NCBI RefSeq assembly: GCF_007747795.1
Contig: NZ_CP036275.1
Coordinates: 6,006,001 to 6,070,000 of the forward strand
Direction of reading: 5' to 3'
DNA from: Maioricimonas rarisocia
Lineage (GTDB): Bacteria; Planctomycetota; Planctomycetia; Planctomycetales; Planctomycetaceae
DNA length: 64,000 bases
The position numbers and the translations under genes are program-made. Of the stretch, positions 34,829 through 43,552 are shown one piece after another. The notes below the pieces were generated by a model. The model saw nothing but the letters and a program-made list of their open reading frames with translations. It did not search any database and was not told where the DNA came from. The number at the start of each line of letters is the position of its first letter. Position 1 is the stretch's first letter.

Positions 34829-35587
34829 TCACGGAGCGTCGCTGATCGCGGGGACGATCTTCCGCAGCTGGAGCGAGAGGGCCGGCCGTTCGAGGTCTTT
34901 CGAGATCCACGGCTGTCCGACGGCCGTAAAGCGCTTCTGATCCTCCGGTCGCAACTGCAGAAACGCAACCGCTTCTTCCCGCAACTGATGCGCCTGTCGA
35001 ATCGCACGGCCCCAGGCCGGGGGGGAAGGCGTCGTCGCCCACACGATGATCTCTACCGAGTAGTTGGGGCGGCGAATGAGCGGCGCGAACTCCTGCAGCA
35101 TCTTCCGCAGCTCGGCATCGAGGAGAGGGCCTTCCTTCGGAAGCGGTTCGGCCCGATCGAAAGCGACCTCCCCCTCGATCTCCGGGAGCGACTCGCCACG
35201 ATGCAGCCGTTCCAGCTCGTTGAGAAACCGGTGAAACGACGCCTCTTCCCAGTCGACGACACGGGTGGCGGAGTCATCTTCGTCCGGCCCGCTGGCGTTC
35301 CACTCGCGGTCAGGCGAGTCTTCGGAGGGAGCCATGTACATCGGGCTGGGAGCCTCCATCTGGAACGCGAGTCGCGACCGTTCCTCAGCAAAGATTCCAT
35401 TTAGACCGAACGACTGCAGGACCCGCACAAATGATCCGGTGCCGGCATGCAGATTGGCCCCCGTCTGATCCTGCGCCAGCGAATTGAGCACGATGAAGAA
35501 CGCCAGCAGGGCTGTCATCGTATCGCCGAACGAGATCAGATAGCCGTTGTTCGGCCCGCTGGGAGGGCACTTCTTTTTTCGGGCCAT
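34829..35587 (-). CDS. Second MotB-like stator protein
   Basis: A 252-residue single-pass membrane protein. The transmembrane plug region ISFGDTMTALLAFFIVLNSL carries the key proton-binding Asp (D22), as in MotB. The periplasmic part has a linker and a C-terminal OmpA-like region (YSVEIIVWATTPSPPAWGRA followed by IRQAHQLREEAVAFLQ) whose peptidoglycan-binding motif is badly diverged; no clear T-D or N-x-x-LS-x-x-R pair is seen. It directly follows another motB-like gene and motA. It may replace one of the two B subunits or make an alternative stator. Confidence 0.85.
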   Translation of the reverse strand: MARKKKCPPSGPNNGYLISFGDTMTALLAFFIVLNSLAQDQTGANLHAGTGSFVRVLQSFGLNGIFAEERSRLAFQMEAPSPMYMAPSEDSPDREWNASGPDEDDSATRVVDWEEASFHRFLNELERLHRGESLPEIEGEVAFDRAEPLPKEGPLLDAELRKMLQEFAPLIRRPNYSVEIIVWATTPSPPAWGRAIRQAHQLREEAVAFLQLRPEDQKRFTAVGQPWISKDLERPALSLQLRKIVPAISDAP

Positions 35588-35614
35588 GGGGAGGCTCCCT
35601 GGGATGTCGGCGAA

Positions 35615-36271
35615 TTACGCCTGGTTCTGTCGCGTCACGATCATCCGCAATCCGCGAACCGGCTCCCTGCCCCGCGGAGCCACGCTGATCTTCACCCGAC
35701 CGGGAGGAATGTTGTACTCCTCCACCAGCGACTGCCCGAGCTTGAGCGCTTTATCGACGTCTTCAGTACGGCCGACTTCAAGGTGCATGCTCAGGTTCAT
35801 GCGGTGCATCTGGATCGCCAGCATCTTCAGTTGCTGCCGGGCCAGCGGCGTCAGATTCCCCTCGCGATCGAAGTAGACGTTGAGGGCGACGTCGAGCCGA
35901 AACTGTTCCGCCCGGGCCAGATCGTTGGCGTTCTCCAAGGCCTGCAGCCCATTGGCGAGGGATTCCTTCACCGGGTCGGTGTACATGGGGGCTGTTTCGG
36001 ACCCGCGCTGTGAAAGCCGGGCGGTCACCGGGCGGACCCGCAGCATCAGTGACTCGTTACTGAGGTTCCCGTCGTGAGGCCCTGCCAGTCCATCCGACCC
36101 GCCACCGCCGAACATCGCCAGCTGCATCCGCTCGAAGCGTTCCGGTTCGTTGGTGGCGAAGGTCAGCAGCAGGATGAAGAACGTCATCAGCAACGTGATC
36201 ACGTCGCTGTACGTCATGAACCACGTGGGGATATCGCCCCCGGAGTCCGGACAGCATTGTTTGCGGGCCAT
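35615..36271 (-). CDS. motB: Motor stator protein MotB
   Basis: A 218-residue MotB-type protein. The transmembrane segment WFMTYSDVITLLMTFFILLL has the conserved Asp (D23). The periplasmic C-terminus (LTPLARQQLKMLAIQM, then MHLEVGRTEDVDKALKLGQS, and IPPGRVKISV) follows the OmpA-like fold order but is shortened and lacks an obvious GHTD-type motif. It sits 38 bp after motA. MotA5MotB2 complexes turn ion flow into torque and are held by peptidoglycan. The next gene downstream is a second MotB-like protein. Confidence 0.9.
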   Translation of the reverse strand: MARKQCCPDSGGDIPTWFMTYSDVITLLMTFFILLLTFATNEPERFERMQLAMFGGGGSDGLAGPHDGNLSNESLMLRVRPVTARLSQRGSETAPMYTDPVKESLANGLQALENANDLARAEQFRLDVALNVYFDREGNLTPLARQQLKMLAIQMHRMNLSMHLEVGRTEDVDKALKLGQSLVEEYNIPPGRVKISVAPRGREPVRGLRMIVTRQNQA

Positions 36272-36309
36272 GGCTTACCTCGTGGCGTACTGGCGGAGGA
36301 CGCCGGGCG

Positions 36310-37092
36310 TCAGGCCGCGGCTGCGGTGGTTTCCGGTTCCGGCCGGTGCGCCGGTGCCAGGAAGGCCACGAGCCGTTCCTGCACGATCCGGGGAGGATGC
36401 CCTTCCACGAGAGCTCCCATGCCGGCAATCATCAGTTCGCGAATGAGCACCTCTTCCTGGCTGCGGGCTTCGAGTTTTCCAGCCAGCGGAATGCAGACGA
36501 GGTTGGCGATGACCGCCCCGTACAGCGTGGTCAGCAGGGCGGTCGCCATCCCGACGCCGATCTGGCTGGGATCGTCGAGCGTCCGGAGCATCTGCACCAG
36601 GCCGATCAGCGTTCCGATCATGCCGAATGCCGGCGCCGCAGCAGCCGTGGCGTCGATGATCTTCTTGCCGTTCTGGTGACGCTGCTCGATGTACGCGACT
36701 TCAATCTCGAGAATCGACGTCAGCTCTTCGCGGGAGCTGCCGCCGACCACCATCTCCAGCCCCCGCTTGAGGAACTCGTCGTCGATGCTGTCGAACTCGT
36801 TCTCCAGCGCGAGCAGGCCGTCGCGGCGAACGATCGTGGACAGATTCATGAAGCGCTCGATGACCTCCGCCGTCGAGGGGAGGGCGACGGTGAAGCACTT
36901 CTTCACCACCGACGCCACCCCCAGCACCTTGGCCAGCGGGAAGTTGATGAGCAGCGCGGCGAACGACCCACCGACTGTGATCATCAGTGACGGCACATTG
37001 ATGAACGGACCGAGTCCGCCGCCGCCGATCAGAATCGATCCGATCACCAGAGCGAACCCGAGAAAGAGTCCGATGACTGTTGCGATGTCCAT
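36310..37092 (-). CDS. motA: Motor stator protein MotA
   Basis: A 260-residue MotA with four transmembrane helices. The cytoplasmic loop keeps charged residues that touch FliG (VRRDGLLALENEFDSI). The channel prolines are present in APAFGMIGTLIGLVQML and ANLVCIPLAGKL. The length matches non-enteric MotA/PomA proteins (about 255). It is the only motA in the window and is followed by two motB-like genes. The C-terminal Pro/Glu/Ala tail is not conserved. Confidence 0.96.
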   Translation of the reverse strand: MDIATVIGLFLGFALVIGSILIGGGGLGPFINVPSLMITVGGSFAALLINFPLAKVLGVASVVKKCFTVALPSTAEVIERFMNLSTIVRRDGLLALENEFDSIDDEFLKRGLEMVVGGSSREELTSILEIEVAYIEQRHQNGKKIIDATAAAAPAFGMIGTLIGLVQMLRTLDDPSQIGVGMATALLTTLYGAVIANLVCIPLAGKLEARSQEEVLIRELMIAGMGALVEGHPPRIVQERLVAFLAPAHRPEPETTAAAA

Positions 37093-37152
37093 GGCCGTCG
37101 TTGTCCTGAGCGTTTGTCGTCCCTGACGACGCGTCGGGCAGTTCGCCCCGCG

Positions 37153-38217
37153 TCAAAGCCGTTTCTTGATCCGATACACTTGAGCAAGCAGTTCGGCGAT
37201 GGCTCGGTAAAACTCGAACGGAATCTCCTGGCCGACGTCCACGAACTTGAACAGCGCCCGCGCCAGCGGTTTCCGTTCCAGCACCGGAACTCCGTTCTCC
37301 TCGGCAATCGTCCGGATGCGGCGGGCCATCATGTCGGTCCCCTTGGCCACGACGACCGGGGCCGACGTCCGTCCGGACTCGTACTTCAGTGCCACCGCAT
37401 AGTGCGTCGGGTTGGTGACCACGACGGTTGCATCCGGTACATCACGCAGAGATCGGCGCGAAGCCGCTTCTTTCTGAAGCTTCCGCAGCCGGCTGCGAAC
37501 CTGCGGATCCCCCGTGTCCTGCTTCTGTTCGTCCTTGACCTCTTCCCGGGTCATCTTCAGACGCTGTTCGTGACGGATCCAGCGGAACACATAGTCGATG
37601 ACCGCCAGCGCCAGCAGCGCGCCCGAGATGACCAGCAACAGCGTCGTGGCCAGATCCCACGCGGCCGAAACTCCGTCGAGCAGCGAACCGCGACTTCCCG
37701 CCCGCAGCGCATTCCAGTTGGCCGCCAGGATCCAGCCGGCGGCCAGCATGCAGCCGGAGACCTTCAGCACCGACAGCCCGCCCCGCATCAGGCTGTCCAG
37801 CGAGAACAGCTTCGACATGCCGTTGACCGGGTCCAGTTTCCCGAAGTTGACCGCCAGCGGCTTGAGCGTGAACAGGAAACCCGCCTGCAGCAGTCCGACC
37901 AGCAGCCCCAGCGCCATCAGCCCCAGTATCAGTCCCCCGCAGATGCCGACCGAGTGCCCGAAGACCCAGCGGCTGCTCATCAGGGTCTCGGCGGTTCCCC
38001 AGTCGGTCCGACCGATGCCGTGCAGCCCGTCCCGCAGAACCGCCAGCAGCGACCGTCCGAACCGCGGACCGGTCATCGTCAGTGCCAGAGCACCGGCAAA
38101 GATCAGCACGGCAGCGGACACATCCGGGCTGTACACCACCCGCCCTTCCTTCCGCGATTCCTCGCGGCGGCGTGGTGTTGGCGCTTCTGTCTTGTTCGGA
38201 TCGAACTCGTCAGCCAC
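37153..38217 (-). CDS. flhB: Flagellar export switch protein FlhB
   Basis: A 354-residue FlhB with four transmembrane helices and the cytosolic autocleavage site N269-P270-T271-H272 (TNPTHYAVAL). Cleavage there, with FliK, changes export from rod/hook to filament proteins. The N-terminus (DPNKTEAPTPRRREESRKEG) is the family signature. The start is GTG at 38217, six bases after the fliR stop. It lies in the fliQ-fliR-flhB order. Confidence 0.96.
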   Translation of the reverse strand: MADEFDPNKTEAPTPRRREESRKEGRVVYSPDVSAAVLIFAGALALTMTGPRFGRSLLAVLRDGLHGIGRTDWGTAETLMSSRWVFGHSVGICGGLILGLMALGLLVGLLQAGFLFTLKPLAVNFGKLDPVNGMSKLFSLDSLMRGGLSVLKVSGCMLAAGWILAANWNALRAGSRGSLLDGVSAAWDLATTLLLVISGALLALAVIDYVFRWIRHEQRLKMTREEVKDEQKQDTGDPQVRSRLRKLQKEAASRRSLRDVPDATVVVTNPTHYAVALKYESGRTSAPVVVAKGTDMMARRIRTIAEENGVPVLERKPLARALFKFVDVGQEIPFEFYRAIAELLAQVYRIKKRL

Positions 38218-38223
38218 GTCCGA

Positions 38224-38988
38224 TTACATCCCGGAGAATTCAAGCAGACTGTGAAAGCTGCGCCCGATGGCGACCACCACGTCCGGCAGCAGCAGCAGTA
38301 GTGCGATCAGGCCCACCGCCAGGCGAACCTGCATGCCAAAGGTGAACAGATTGAATTGTGGTGCCGCACGCATCACCAGCAGCAGCGTCACCAGCCCTGC
38401 GAACAGGACGATGGCGACCGGGGCGGCGATCTGCAGGCCGGCGATCCCCGCATTGCTGACCCGTCCCACCACCCACTCCATGCCGTCCAGATTCCATTCA
38501 CCGACTGTCGGAAATCGGACGAACGAGGCGTGCAGGATGCGGAACAGCACGTGATGCAGGTTCATGGCGAAGAACATCAGGATCGCCAGCGCCTCCAGGC
38601 CCTGAGCGATGATGTTCGTATTCTGGTGATCGGTCGGAGACGTGAGCGTCGCCATCGTCAGCCCGGTTTCCTGGCCGATATACGCCCCGGCGATACGAAC
38701 CGGCACAATCAGCAGGCCGAGCAGCCATGCCAGGGCAATCCCGAACAGCGTCTCCCGGACCGACAGCCAGGCGAGCATCGGCCAGGCGACTCCCAGTCCT
38801 CCCTGTGCAATCAGACCCGCTGCGATCATCGGCGCATGCATCGGTCCCCAGACCATCGTCAGCGCGACCGCCATCCCGACCTTGACCGTACTCGGCAGGC
38901 CGTTGCCGGCAACCGGCGGCAGGAACGCCACGAAGGCTGCGACCCGGAACAGGACCAGGACCAGCGCGATGATCAGGGTTTCGATCAC
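38224..38988 (-). CDS. fliR: Flagellar export gate protein FliR
   Basis: A 254-residue FliR with about six hydrophobic segments, matching the family length (about 260). Typical parts are FRVAAFVAFLPPVAGNGLPS, AGAYIGQETGLTMATLTSPT and ALAILMFFAMNLHHVLFRIL. One FliR joins five FliP and four FliQ in the export core. The GTG start at 38988 overlaps the fliQ stop. Confidence 0.95.
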   Translation of the reverse strand: MIETLIIALVLVLFRVAAFVAFLPPVAGNGLPSTVKVGMAVALTMVWGPMHAPMIAAGLIAQGGLGVAWPMLAWLSVRETLFGIALAWLLGLLIVPVRIAGAYIGQETGLTMATLTSPTDHQNTNIIAQGLEALAILMFFAMNLHHVLFRILHASFVRFPTVGEWNLDGMEWVVGRVSNAGIAGLQIAAPVAIVLFAGLVTLLLVMRAAPQFNLFTFGMQVRLAVGLIALLLLLPDVVVAIGRSFHSLLEFSGM

Positions 38989-39254
38989 TGGGAGGCCTGC
39001 AGGAAGTGGTGCATCATGCGAAACGTGAACGCCGTGGCGACCCGGATCATCCAGGGGAGCGTGGCGATCATGACGACGGCAACGGCCAGGATCCGCGGAG
39101 CGAACGTCATCGTCTGCTCCTGAATGCTCGTAACCGTCTGGAAGATGCTGATCAGCAGGCCGACACTCAGACTGACGGCGACTGCAGGCAGTGCCAGCAG
39201 GATCGCCGTCGTGAGCAGGTCACGCCCGATCTCGGCGACTTCAGCTGGTGACAT
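38985..39254 (-). CDS. fliQ: Flagellar export gate protein FliQ
   Basis: An 89-residue FliQ, the exact family size, with two transmembrane helices. The conserved middle is LISIFQTVTSIQEQTMTFAP, with PRILAV following it. The start MSPAEVAEIGRDLLTTAI is also typical. Its stop overlaps the fliR start, giving coupled translation. Confidence 0.96.
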   Translation of the reverse strand: MSPAEVAEIGRDLLTTAILLALPAVAVSLSVGLLISIFQTVTSIQEQTMTFAPRILAVAVVMIATLPWMIRVATAFTFRMMHHFLQASQ

Positions 39255-39305
39255 GAGGTTCCCTCCTCGGAAAGCGGCGGCCGCGACGCGGCGAAACGTC
39301 GATGG

Positions 39306-40070
39306 TTACCGGCGATCCTTCTTCTTCTCCGGTCGTTTCAGATTGCGGAACTGCTCGACGAACTCCTGCACGAGCTTGGCGTCGTCCAGGGCCGAAAGCA
39401 CCTTCGCCGCCTCCCGCTCCTCGAAGTTCGCCAGGATGCGGACCGCCATGTCCGTCTTGCCGTCGTTTGCCATCTCGCGAAGCACTTCAGCCGCCTTCTC
39501 GGGCTCCATGCTCATCATCCACTCGGAGAGGCGTTTGATATTGTCTTCGTGCTGTTCGTCGATCTCGATCTGCGACTGTTTGATCTCGTTGATCTCCTCT
39601 TCGACCTCGTCCCGCTTGGTCACCAGCGCGTTGCGGGCCTCGTCGATGCGGGCCAGCAGCGCGCGGGCGGTCTCGAGTTCGTCACGGACCAGTTCCCGCA
39701 GACCATCGATCTCCTTCTGCTCGCCGTCGATGTCGGCAAACACCAGCTTCAGCCGGGATTCCTGCTGCTTGAGTGCCTGCTCCCGTTTGATGACAGCCTC
39801 TTCGCGGGCGTTCAGCCCCATGCCGAATCGCAGCAGTTCCTCGACACTCATGTTGCGGGGACGGACGGCGACCGGCAGGACGCCGCTGTCGGAGTCCGTC
39901 GATTCGGAGGTCGTTTCCGCAGGGGCGGTCTCCAGCGGCATGACGGCCTCGGAAGGCACCTGCGATTCCTCGCCTTCCGGCAGGTCCTGGATGCGAAGCA
40001 GCCACGATGCCGCCGCCGAAGCGCCGAACACGATGACGCCAAACATGGCAAGTCCGAGCATTCTGGTCAT
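39306..40070 (-). CDS. MotE-like / MgtE-N-type flagellar protein
   Basis: A 254-residue protein with one N-terminal transmembrane helix (about 5-24), a linker, a coiled coil of about 95 residues (REEAVIKREQALKQQESRLK), and a C-terminal domain like the FliG middle domain or MgtE N-domain (MSMEPEKAAEVLREMANDGK followed by TDMAVRILANFEEREAAKVL). This layout matches MotE, a periplasmic chaperone of MotC in alphaproteobacteria, and similar proteins found between fliJ and other flagellar genes. The start at 40070 has GGAG six bases upstream. It lies two bases after the fliJ stop. Confidence 0.8.
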   Translation of the reverse strand: MTRMLGLAMFGVIVFGASAAASWLLRIQDLPEGEESQVPSEAVMPLETAPAETTSESTDSDSGVLPVAVRPRNMSVEELLRFGMGLNAREEAVIKREQALKQQESRLKLVFADIDGEQKEIDGLRELVRDELETARALLARIDEARNALVTKRDEVEEEINEIKQSQIEIDEQHEDNIKRLSEWMMSMEPEKAAEVLREMANDGKTDMAVRILANFEEREAAKVLSALDDAKLVQEFVEQFRNLKRPEKKKDRR

Positions 40071-40071
40071 T

Positions 40072-40536
40072 TCACGCTCCTTCCATCGCGGCGCCGACGC
40101 GGCGTGCGTGTCGGCCAAGGCCCGCCTCGTCTATCTGCAGTTGTTCGTCCCGGAGCGCTTCCTTGCGGTGCTCTTCCTGTTGTCGCTGCACCAGCCGCTG
40201 CACCGCTTCCTGATCGGTCTTCGCACGCTGGACCTGTTGCATCGCCTCCTGCACCGCCGACTCGGCCGCCTGGACCGTTTGACGGGTCTGTTGCACGCGA
40301 CTGAGCGCGAGCTCGATCTGGTGATGCAGGGCCCGGATCATCGTGATGTCGCCCGACTGCTCCAGTGTGCGGCTCAGCTGCTCCTGATCGCGCATGACTG
40401 CGGCCTGGCTGTCCCGGAGGGCTGCCTGAGCAGCGTCGAGTGCAGCCCGCTCTCGCGCCAGCGCCATCTCGGCCACCCGCGTCATCTGCTGACGGATGTC
40501 GAGGACACGTCCGAAGGGTGATCGAAAACGTTTCAT
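40072..40536 (-). CDS. fliJ: Flagellar export stalk protein FliJ
   Basis: A 154-residue coiled-coil protein (FGRVLDIRQQMTRVAEMALA, ALHHQIELALSRVQQTRQTV). The family size is about 147. FliJ is the central stalk of the FliI ring and links ATP turnover to FlhA. It directly follows fliI, the usual place. Its stop is one base from the next ATG. Confidence 0.92.
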   Translation of the reverse strand: MKRFRSPFGRVLDIRQQMTRVAEMALARERAALDAAQAALRDSQAAVMRDQEQLSRTLEQSGDITMIRALHHQIELALSRVQQTRQTVQAAESAVQEAMQQVQRAKTDQEAVQRLVQRQQEEHRKEALRDEQLQIDEAGLGRHARRVGAAMEGA

Positions 40537-40572
40537 GTCAGTCGTGGCATTCTGATCTCAAGGGGGAGGGCT

Positions 40573-41925
40573 TCAGGCGCTTCCAGGCATCGCGGAACCT
40601 GCCGAGGGCTGCTGCCAGGATTTCGCGATCAGATCCATGGCCGTCGTCGTCTCACTGAACGGGCACGACTCGCCGATCTCCTGGCGCAGAAACCGCTGCA
40701 CCACCGGAATCAGCTGGATCGCCCGATCGATCTCCGGCGATGTTCCCTGCTGGTAGGCTCCGATCTGGATCAGGTCGGAGACCTCGGCGTAGGTAGCGAG
40801 AATCCGCCGCATCTGAGTGGCTGACTGCTGGTGCTCCGGCGCGGTCACATCGCGAAACAGCCGGCTGATACTTCCCAGCACGTCCACCGCCGGGAAATGC
40901 CCCTTGGCTGCCAGCTTGCGATCGAGCTGAATATGCCCGTCGAGGATTGAGCGGGCCGCATCCGCGATCGGCTCGTCCATGTCGTCACCGTCGACAAGAA
41001 CGGTGATCAGACCGGTGATCGATCCCGATTCGTCGGTTCCCAGACGCTCCAGCACGTTGGCCAGCAGCGATTGCACCGACGGTGGGTAACCCCGCTGTCC
41101 GGGCGGCTCGCCCCGGGCCAGACCGAGTTCACGCTGCGACATGGCCAGCCGCGTCAGGCTGTCCAGGAAGAGCAGAACGTTCGCTCCCTGCTCGCGGAAG
41201 TCCTCGGCAATCGTAATTGCGGTGCGAACGGACTGGATCCGCATGAGGGGTGTTTCGTCGGACGTCGCGACCACGGTGACCGAGCGCTGCCGCCCTTCCT
41301 GTCCGAGGCACTCCTCGAGAAACGGACGGACTTCGCGGCCACGTTCGCCGACCAGCGCAATCACGTTGAGGTCGGCCGTCGCCTGCTTGGCGATCTCTCC
41401 CAGCAGCGTGCTCTTGCCGACGCCGCTTCCGGCGAAGAGACCGATTCGCTGTCCCATGCCGATCGTCAGCAATCCGTCGATGACGCGCTGTCCGGTCACG
41501 AGCGGTCGGTGAATGAGGTTTCGTTGCAGAGCGTGGGGAGTGTTCTCGGTGACTGTGCGTGTGCGGCGGGTGCCAAGCGGGCCGGCGTTATCGATCGGGC
41601 GTCCCAGACCATCGAGCACTCGTCCGAGCAGAGCTTCTCCCACGGGAACCTGCGGATGCCGGCCGGTGGCCACGACATCCAGTCCGGCCCTCAAGCCGTT
41701 GGGATGCTGAAAGCACATGATCTGCGCGCAGTCGTCGTGCACGCCGACCACTTCACCGACAAGGCTGCGGTGATCGGCGAGTCGAATTTCGCAGAGTTCT
41801 CCGACCGCCGCCGGCAGATGGGCGGTCAGGATCTCGCGTGCGCTAAGCAGTTTCCCTGCGGTTCGGAAAGCGTTGCAATCCGCGATCCGACCCTGCAGGT
41901 CTTCTGCGTTCAATCTGAGCATCAT
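40573..41925 (-). CDS. fliI: Flagellum-specific ATPase FliI
   Basis: A 450-residue FliI related to the F1 beta subunit. It has Walker A GSGVGKST (166-173), the downstream ALVGERGREVRPFLEE, Walker B LLFLDSLTRLAMSQRELGL, and the type III ATPase segment GEPPGQRGYPPSVQSLL. It forms the hexamer that unfolds and delivers export substrates, regulated by FliH. The start at 41925 is chosen because GAAGG lies five bases upstream and the N-terminus then matches the family. It overlaps the 3' end of fliH by about 83 bases. Confidence 0.97.
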   Translation of the reverse strand: MMLRLNAEDLQGRIADCNAFRTAGKLLSAREILTAHLPAAVGELCEIRLADHRSLVGEVVGVHDDCAQIMCFQHPNGLRAGLDVVATGRHPQVPVGEALLGRVLDGLGRPIDNAGPLGTRRTRTVTENTPHALQRNLIHRPLVTGQRVIDGLLTIGMGQRIGLFAGSGVGKSTLLGEIAKQATADLNVIALVGERGREVRPFLEECLGQEGRQRSVTVVATSDETPLMRIQSVRTAITIAEDFREQGANVLLFLDSLTRLAMSQRELGLARGEPPGQRGYPPSVQSLLANVLERLGTDESGSITGLITVLVDGDDMDEPIADAARSILDGHIQLDRKLAAKGHFPAVDVLGSISRLFRDVTAPEHQQSATQMRRILATYAEVSDLIQIGAYQQGTSPEIDRAIQLIPVVQRFLRQEIGESCPFSETTTAMDLIAKSWQQPSAGSAMPGSA

Positions 41926-42478
41926 CAAGGCCTTCGAGCCAGTGTCGGCGCATCTCGGCCAGACGGGCCGACATCTCCGCAATCAGGATCCGGCCGTCGC
42001 CGGTTTCGGCGCGGCAGTCACCCCGCTGAATTCCCGTCTCGGGGCGGAGCGTAATCCGCCCGTCCCGCCAGGGGACCGCCTCACCTTCCGTGCGACGGTC
42101 CAGCAACTGAATGTCTTCCGGATGAAGTGAGATGGTGATCGGCTGCTCCATACCGAGCTTGCCGACCGCATCCTTCACGAGCTGTTCGATTCCGTATTCG
42201 CCCCGATCGATCGCCTGAGCGACCAGATTGGAGGCTGCCGCGACCGCCAGTTCCACGGCGAGCAGCTGCAGTTCCTCGAGCGACTGTTTTCGTCGTGCTT
42301 CGAACTCTTCGACCGCTTCGTTGATCGATTCGAGCATCGGAGCGATCGGCGGTTCGGGGGGCGGGGCGGGAGCAGCCGAAAGGGCCGCTTCGCGCGCAGC
42401 GGCAGCCTCCTGCGACTCCGTACCGGACAGCCGGACGGACCGCAGCGGACGTTCGAGTTTCACGCTGCCGCGTAACAT
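41843..42478 (-). CDS. fliH: Flagellar export regulator FliH
   Basis: A 211-residue FliH. A Pro/Ala-rich N-terminus leads to a long coiled coil (SINEAVEEFEARRKQSLEEL, then LQLLAVELAVAAASNLVAQA) and a globular C-terminal domain (ITISLHPEDIQLLD, ITLRPETGIQRGDCRAETGD). FliH inhibits FliI and anchors it to FliN. The last 25 or so residues run past the usual end of the family and overlap the fliI start in another frame. It lies 18 bp after fliG. Confidence 0.9.
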   Translation of the reverse strand: MLRGSVKLERPLRSVRLSGTESQEAAAAREAALSAAPAPPPEPPIAPMLESINEAVEEFEARRKQSLEELQLLAVELAVAAASNLVAQAIDRGEYGIEQLVKDAVGKLGMEQPITISLHPEDIQLLDRRTEGEAVPWRDGRITLRPETGIQRGDCRAETGDGRILIAEMSARLAEMRRHWLEGLDDAQIERRRPAGSDRGLQRFPNRRETA

Positions 42479-42496
42479 GGATGATTCCCCGGTCGG

Positions 42497-43480
42497 TTAT
42501 CCCGCCTCCTGTGACGCTTTGGCGATCGCCTGGACGACGATCTGTCGGGCCTGTTCGAGTTGCGTGGACGATACGCGTCCCTGGAACTCCAGCTCTTCCT
42601 GCAGTGCCTCCCGGGCACGTCGCGAAAGATTGGAAAAGACCTTCTGCCGGATCTCCTCGTCCGCTTCGTACAGGGCGGTCGCCATGGTTCCCGACTCGAC
42701 GTTGAGCAGGATCTGCTGCACGACCGGATCGTCGAGAGTCGTGATGTCCTCGAACACGTAGAGTCGTTCGAGAATCTGCGAGGCCGTGTCCGCATCATCC
42801 TCTTCGATGGCCCGCAACATCTGTCGCTGCTGGTCCTTGTCGAGGGCCCGCAGCACGTTGACAATCCGCTGGATACGATCGAACCGTTTGGGCGGTTCCG
42901 GCGGCAGCTTCACTGCACGCCCCACGATGGCCGCGGCGATGCGTTCGAGCAGCGCCGGCGGCATGTGATGTTCGGCGCTGAGTTCGCGGATGACCTGTTC
43001 GCGACGATCTTCCGGCAGCAGGCTGAGGATCTCGGCCGTCCGTTCCGGCGAGATATTGCCCAGGACAATCGCGATCGTCCGGGCCTGCTCCCCTTCCAGT
43101 GCCGAAGCGACCTGGAACACGCTGAGGTCTTCGAGGTCGGCAAACGGGTTTTCGGTGGGAACGAACTCCTCGGCCTGTTCCTCCCGGGCCTGCCTGCGAC
43201 TGCGCTGTGTCGAACCTTCCTGCTCGTCACCCTCAGTCTCTTCGGGCGAATGAACCTTCAGTCGCGGCTTGGACTGTTTGAGCACGAAGCGGAAGAAGCG
43301 TTCGAACTCGTCGAGAAGTTCGCGCTGCCGCCGTGCAGGGATCCGCACGTCGCTCAGATCGTCGAGACGGCGTCGCAGATCGGTCTGGCGTTCCGGAGGC
43401 AATCGTTCCATAACGGACTCGGCAACATCTTTGCCGAGCACGTGCAGAATCATGACTGCCTTGTCCTCAACCTTGGCCAT
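42497..43480 (-). CDS. fliG: Flagellar motor switch protein FliG
   Basis: A 327-residue FliG with N-terminal (1-70), middle (about 110-200) and C-terminal torque domains (about 205-320). The torque domain is clear: LYVFEDITTLDDPVVQQILL, LYEADEEIRQKVFSNLSRRA, REALQEELEFQGRVS. By eye against E. coli FliG, R281 is kept and D288/D289 become Glu-Glu, while K264 becomes Tyr and R297 becomes Ser. The EHPQ motif of the middle domain reads EGEQ. A charged Glu/Gln/Arg linker sits after residue 75. It lies between fliF and fliH. Confidence 0.94.
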   Translation of the reverse strand: MAKVEDKAVMILHVLGKDVAESVMERLPPERQTDLRRRLDDLSDVRIPARRQRELLDEFERFFRFVLKQSKPRLKVHSPEETEGDEQEGSTQRSRRQAREEQAEEFVPTENPFADLEDLSVFQVASALEGEQARTIAIVLGNISPERTAEILSLLPEDRREQVIRELSAEHHMPPALLERIAAAIVGRAVKLPPEPPKRFDRIQRIVNVLRALDKDQQRQMLRAIEEDDADTASQILERLYVFEDITTLDDPVVQQILLNVESGTMATALYEADEEIRQKVFSNLSRRAREALQEELEFQGRVSSTQLEQARQIVVQAIAKASQEAG

Positions 43481-43552
43481 GAGTTGTTGTGATCCACGCC
43501 GCGTTCAATGGAGAGAGAGTCGTGCGTCGTATCGAGCGGAACTACCTGCGGT

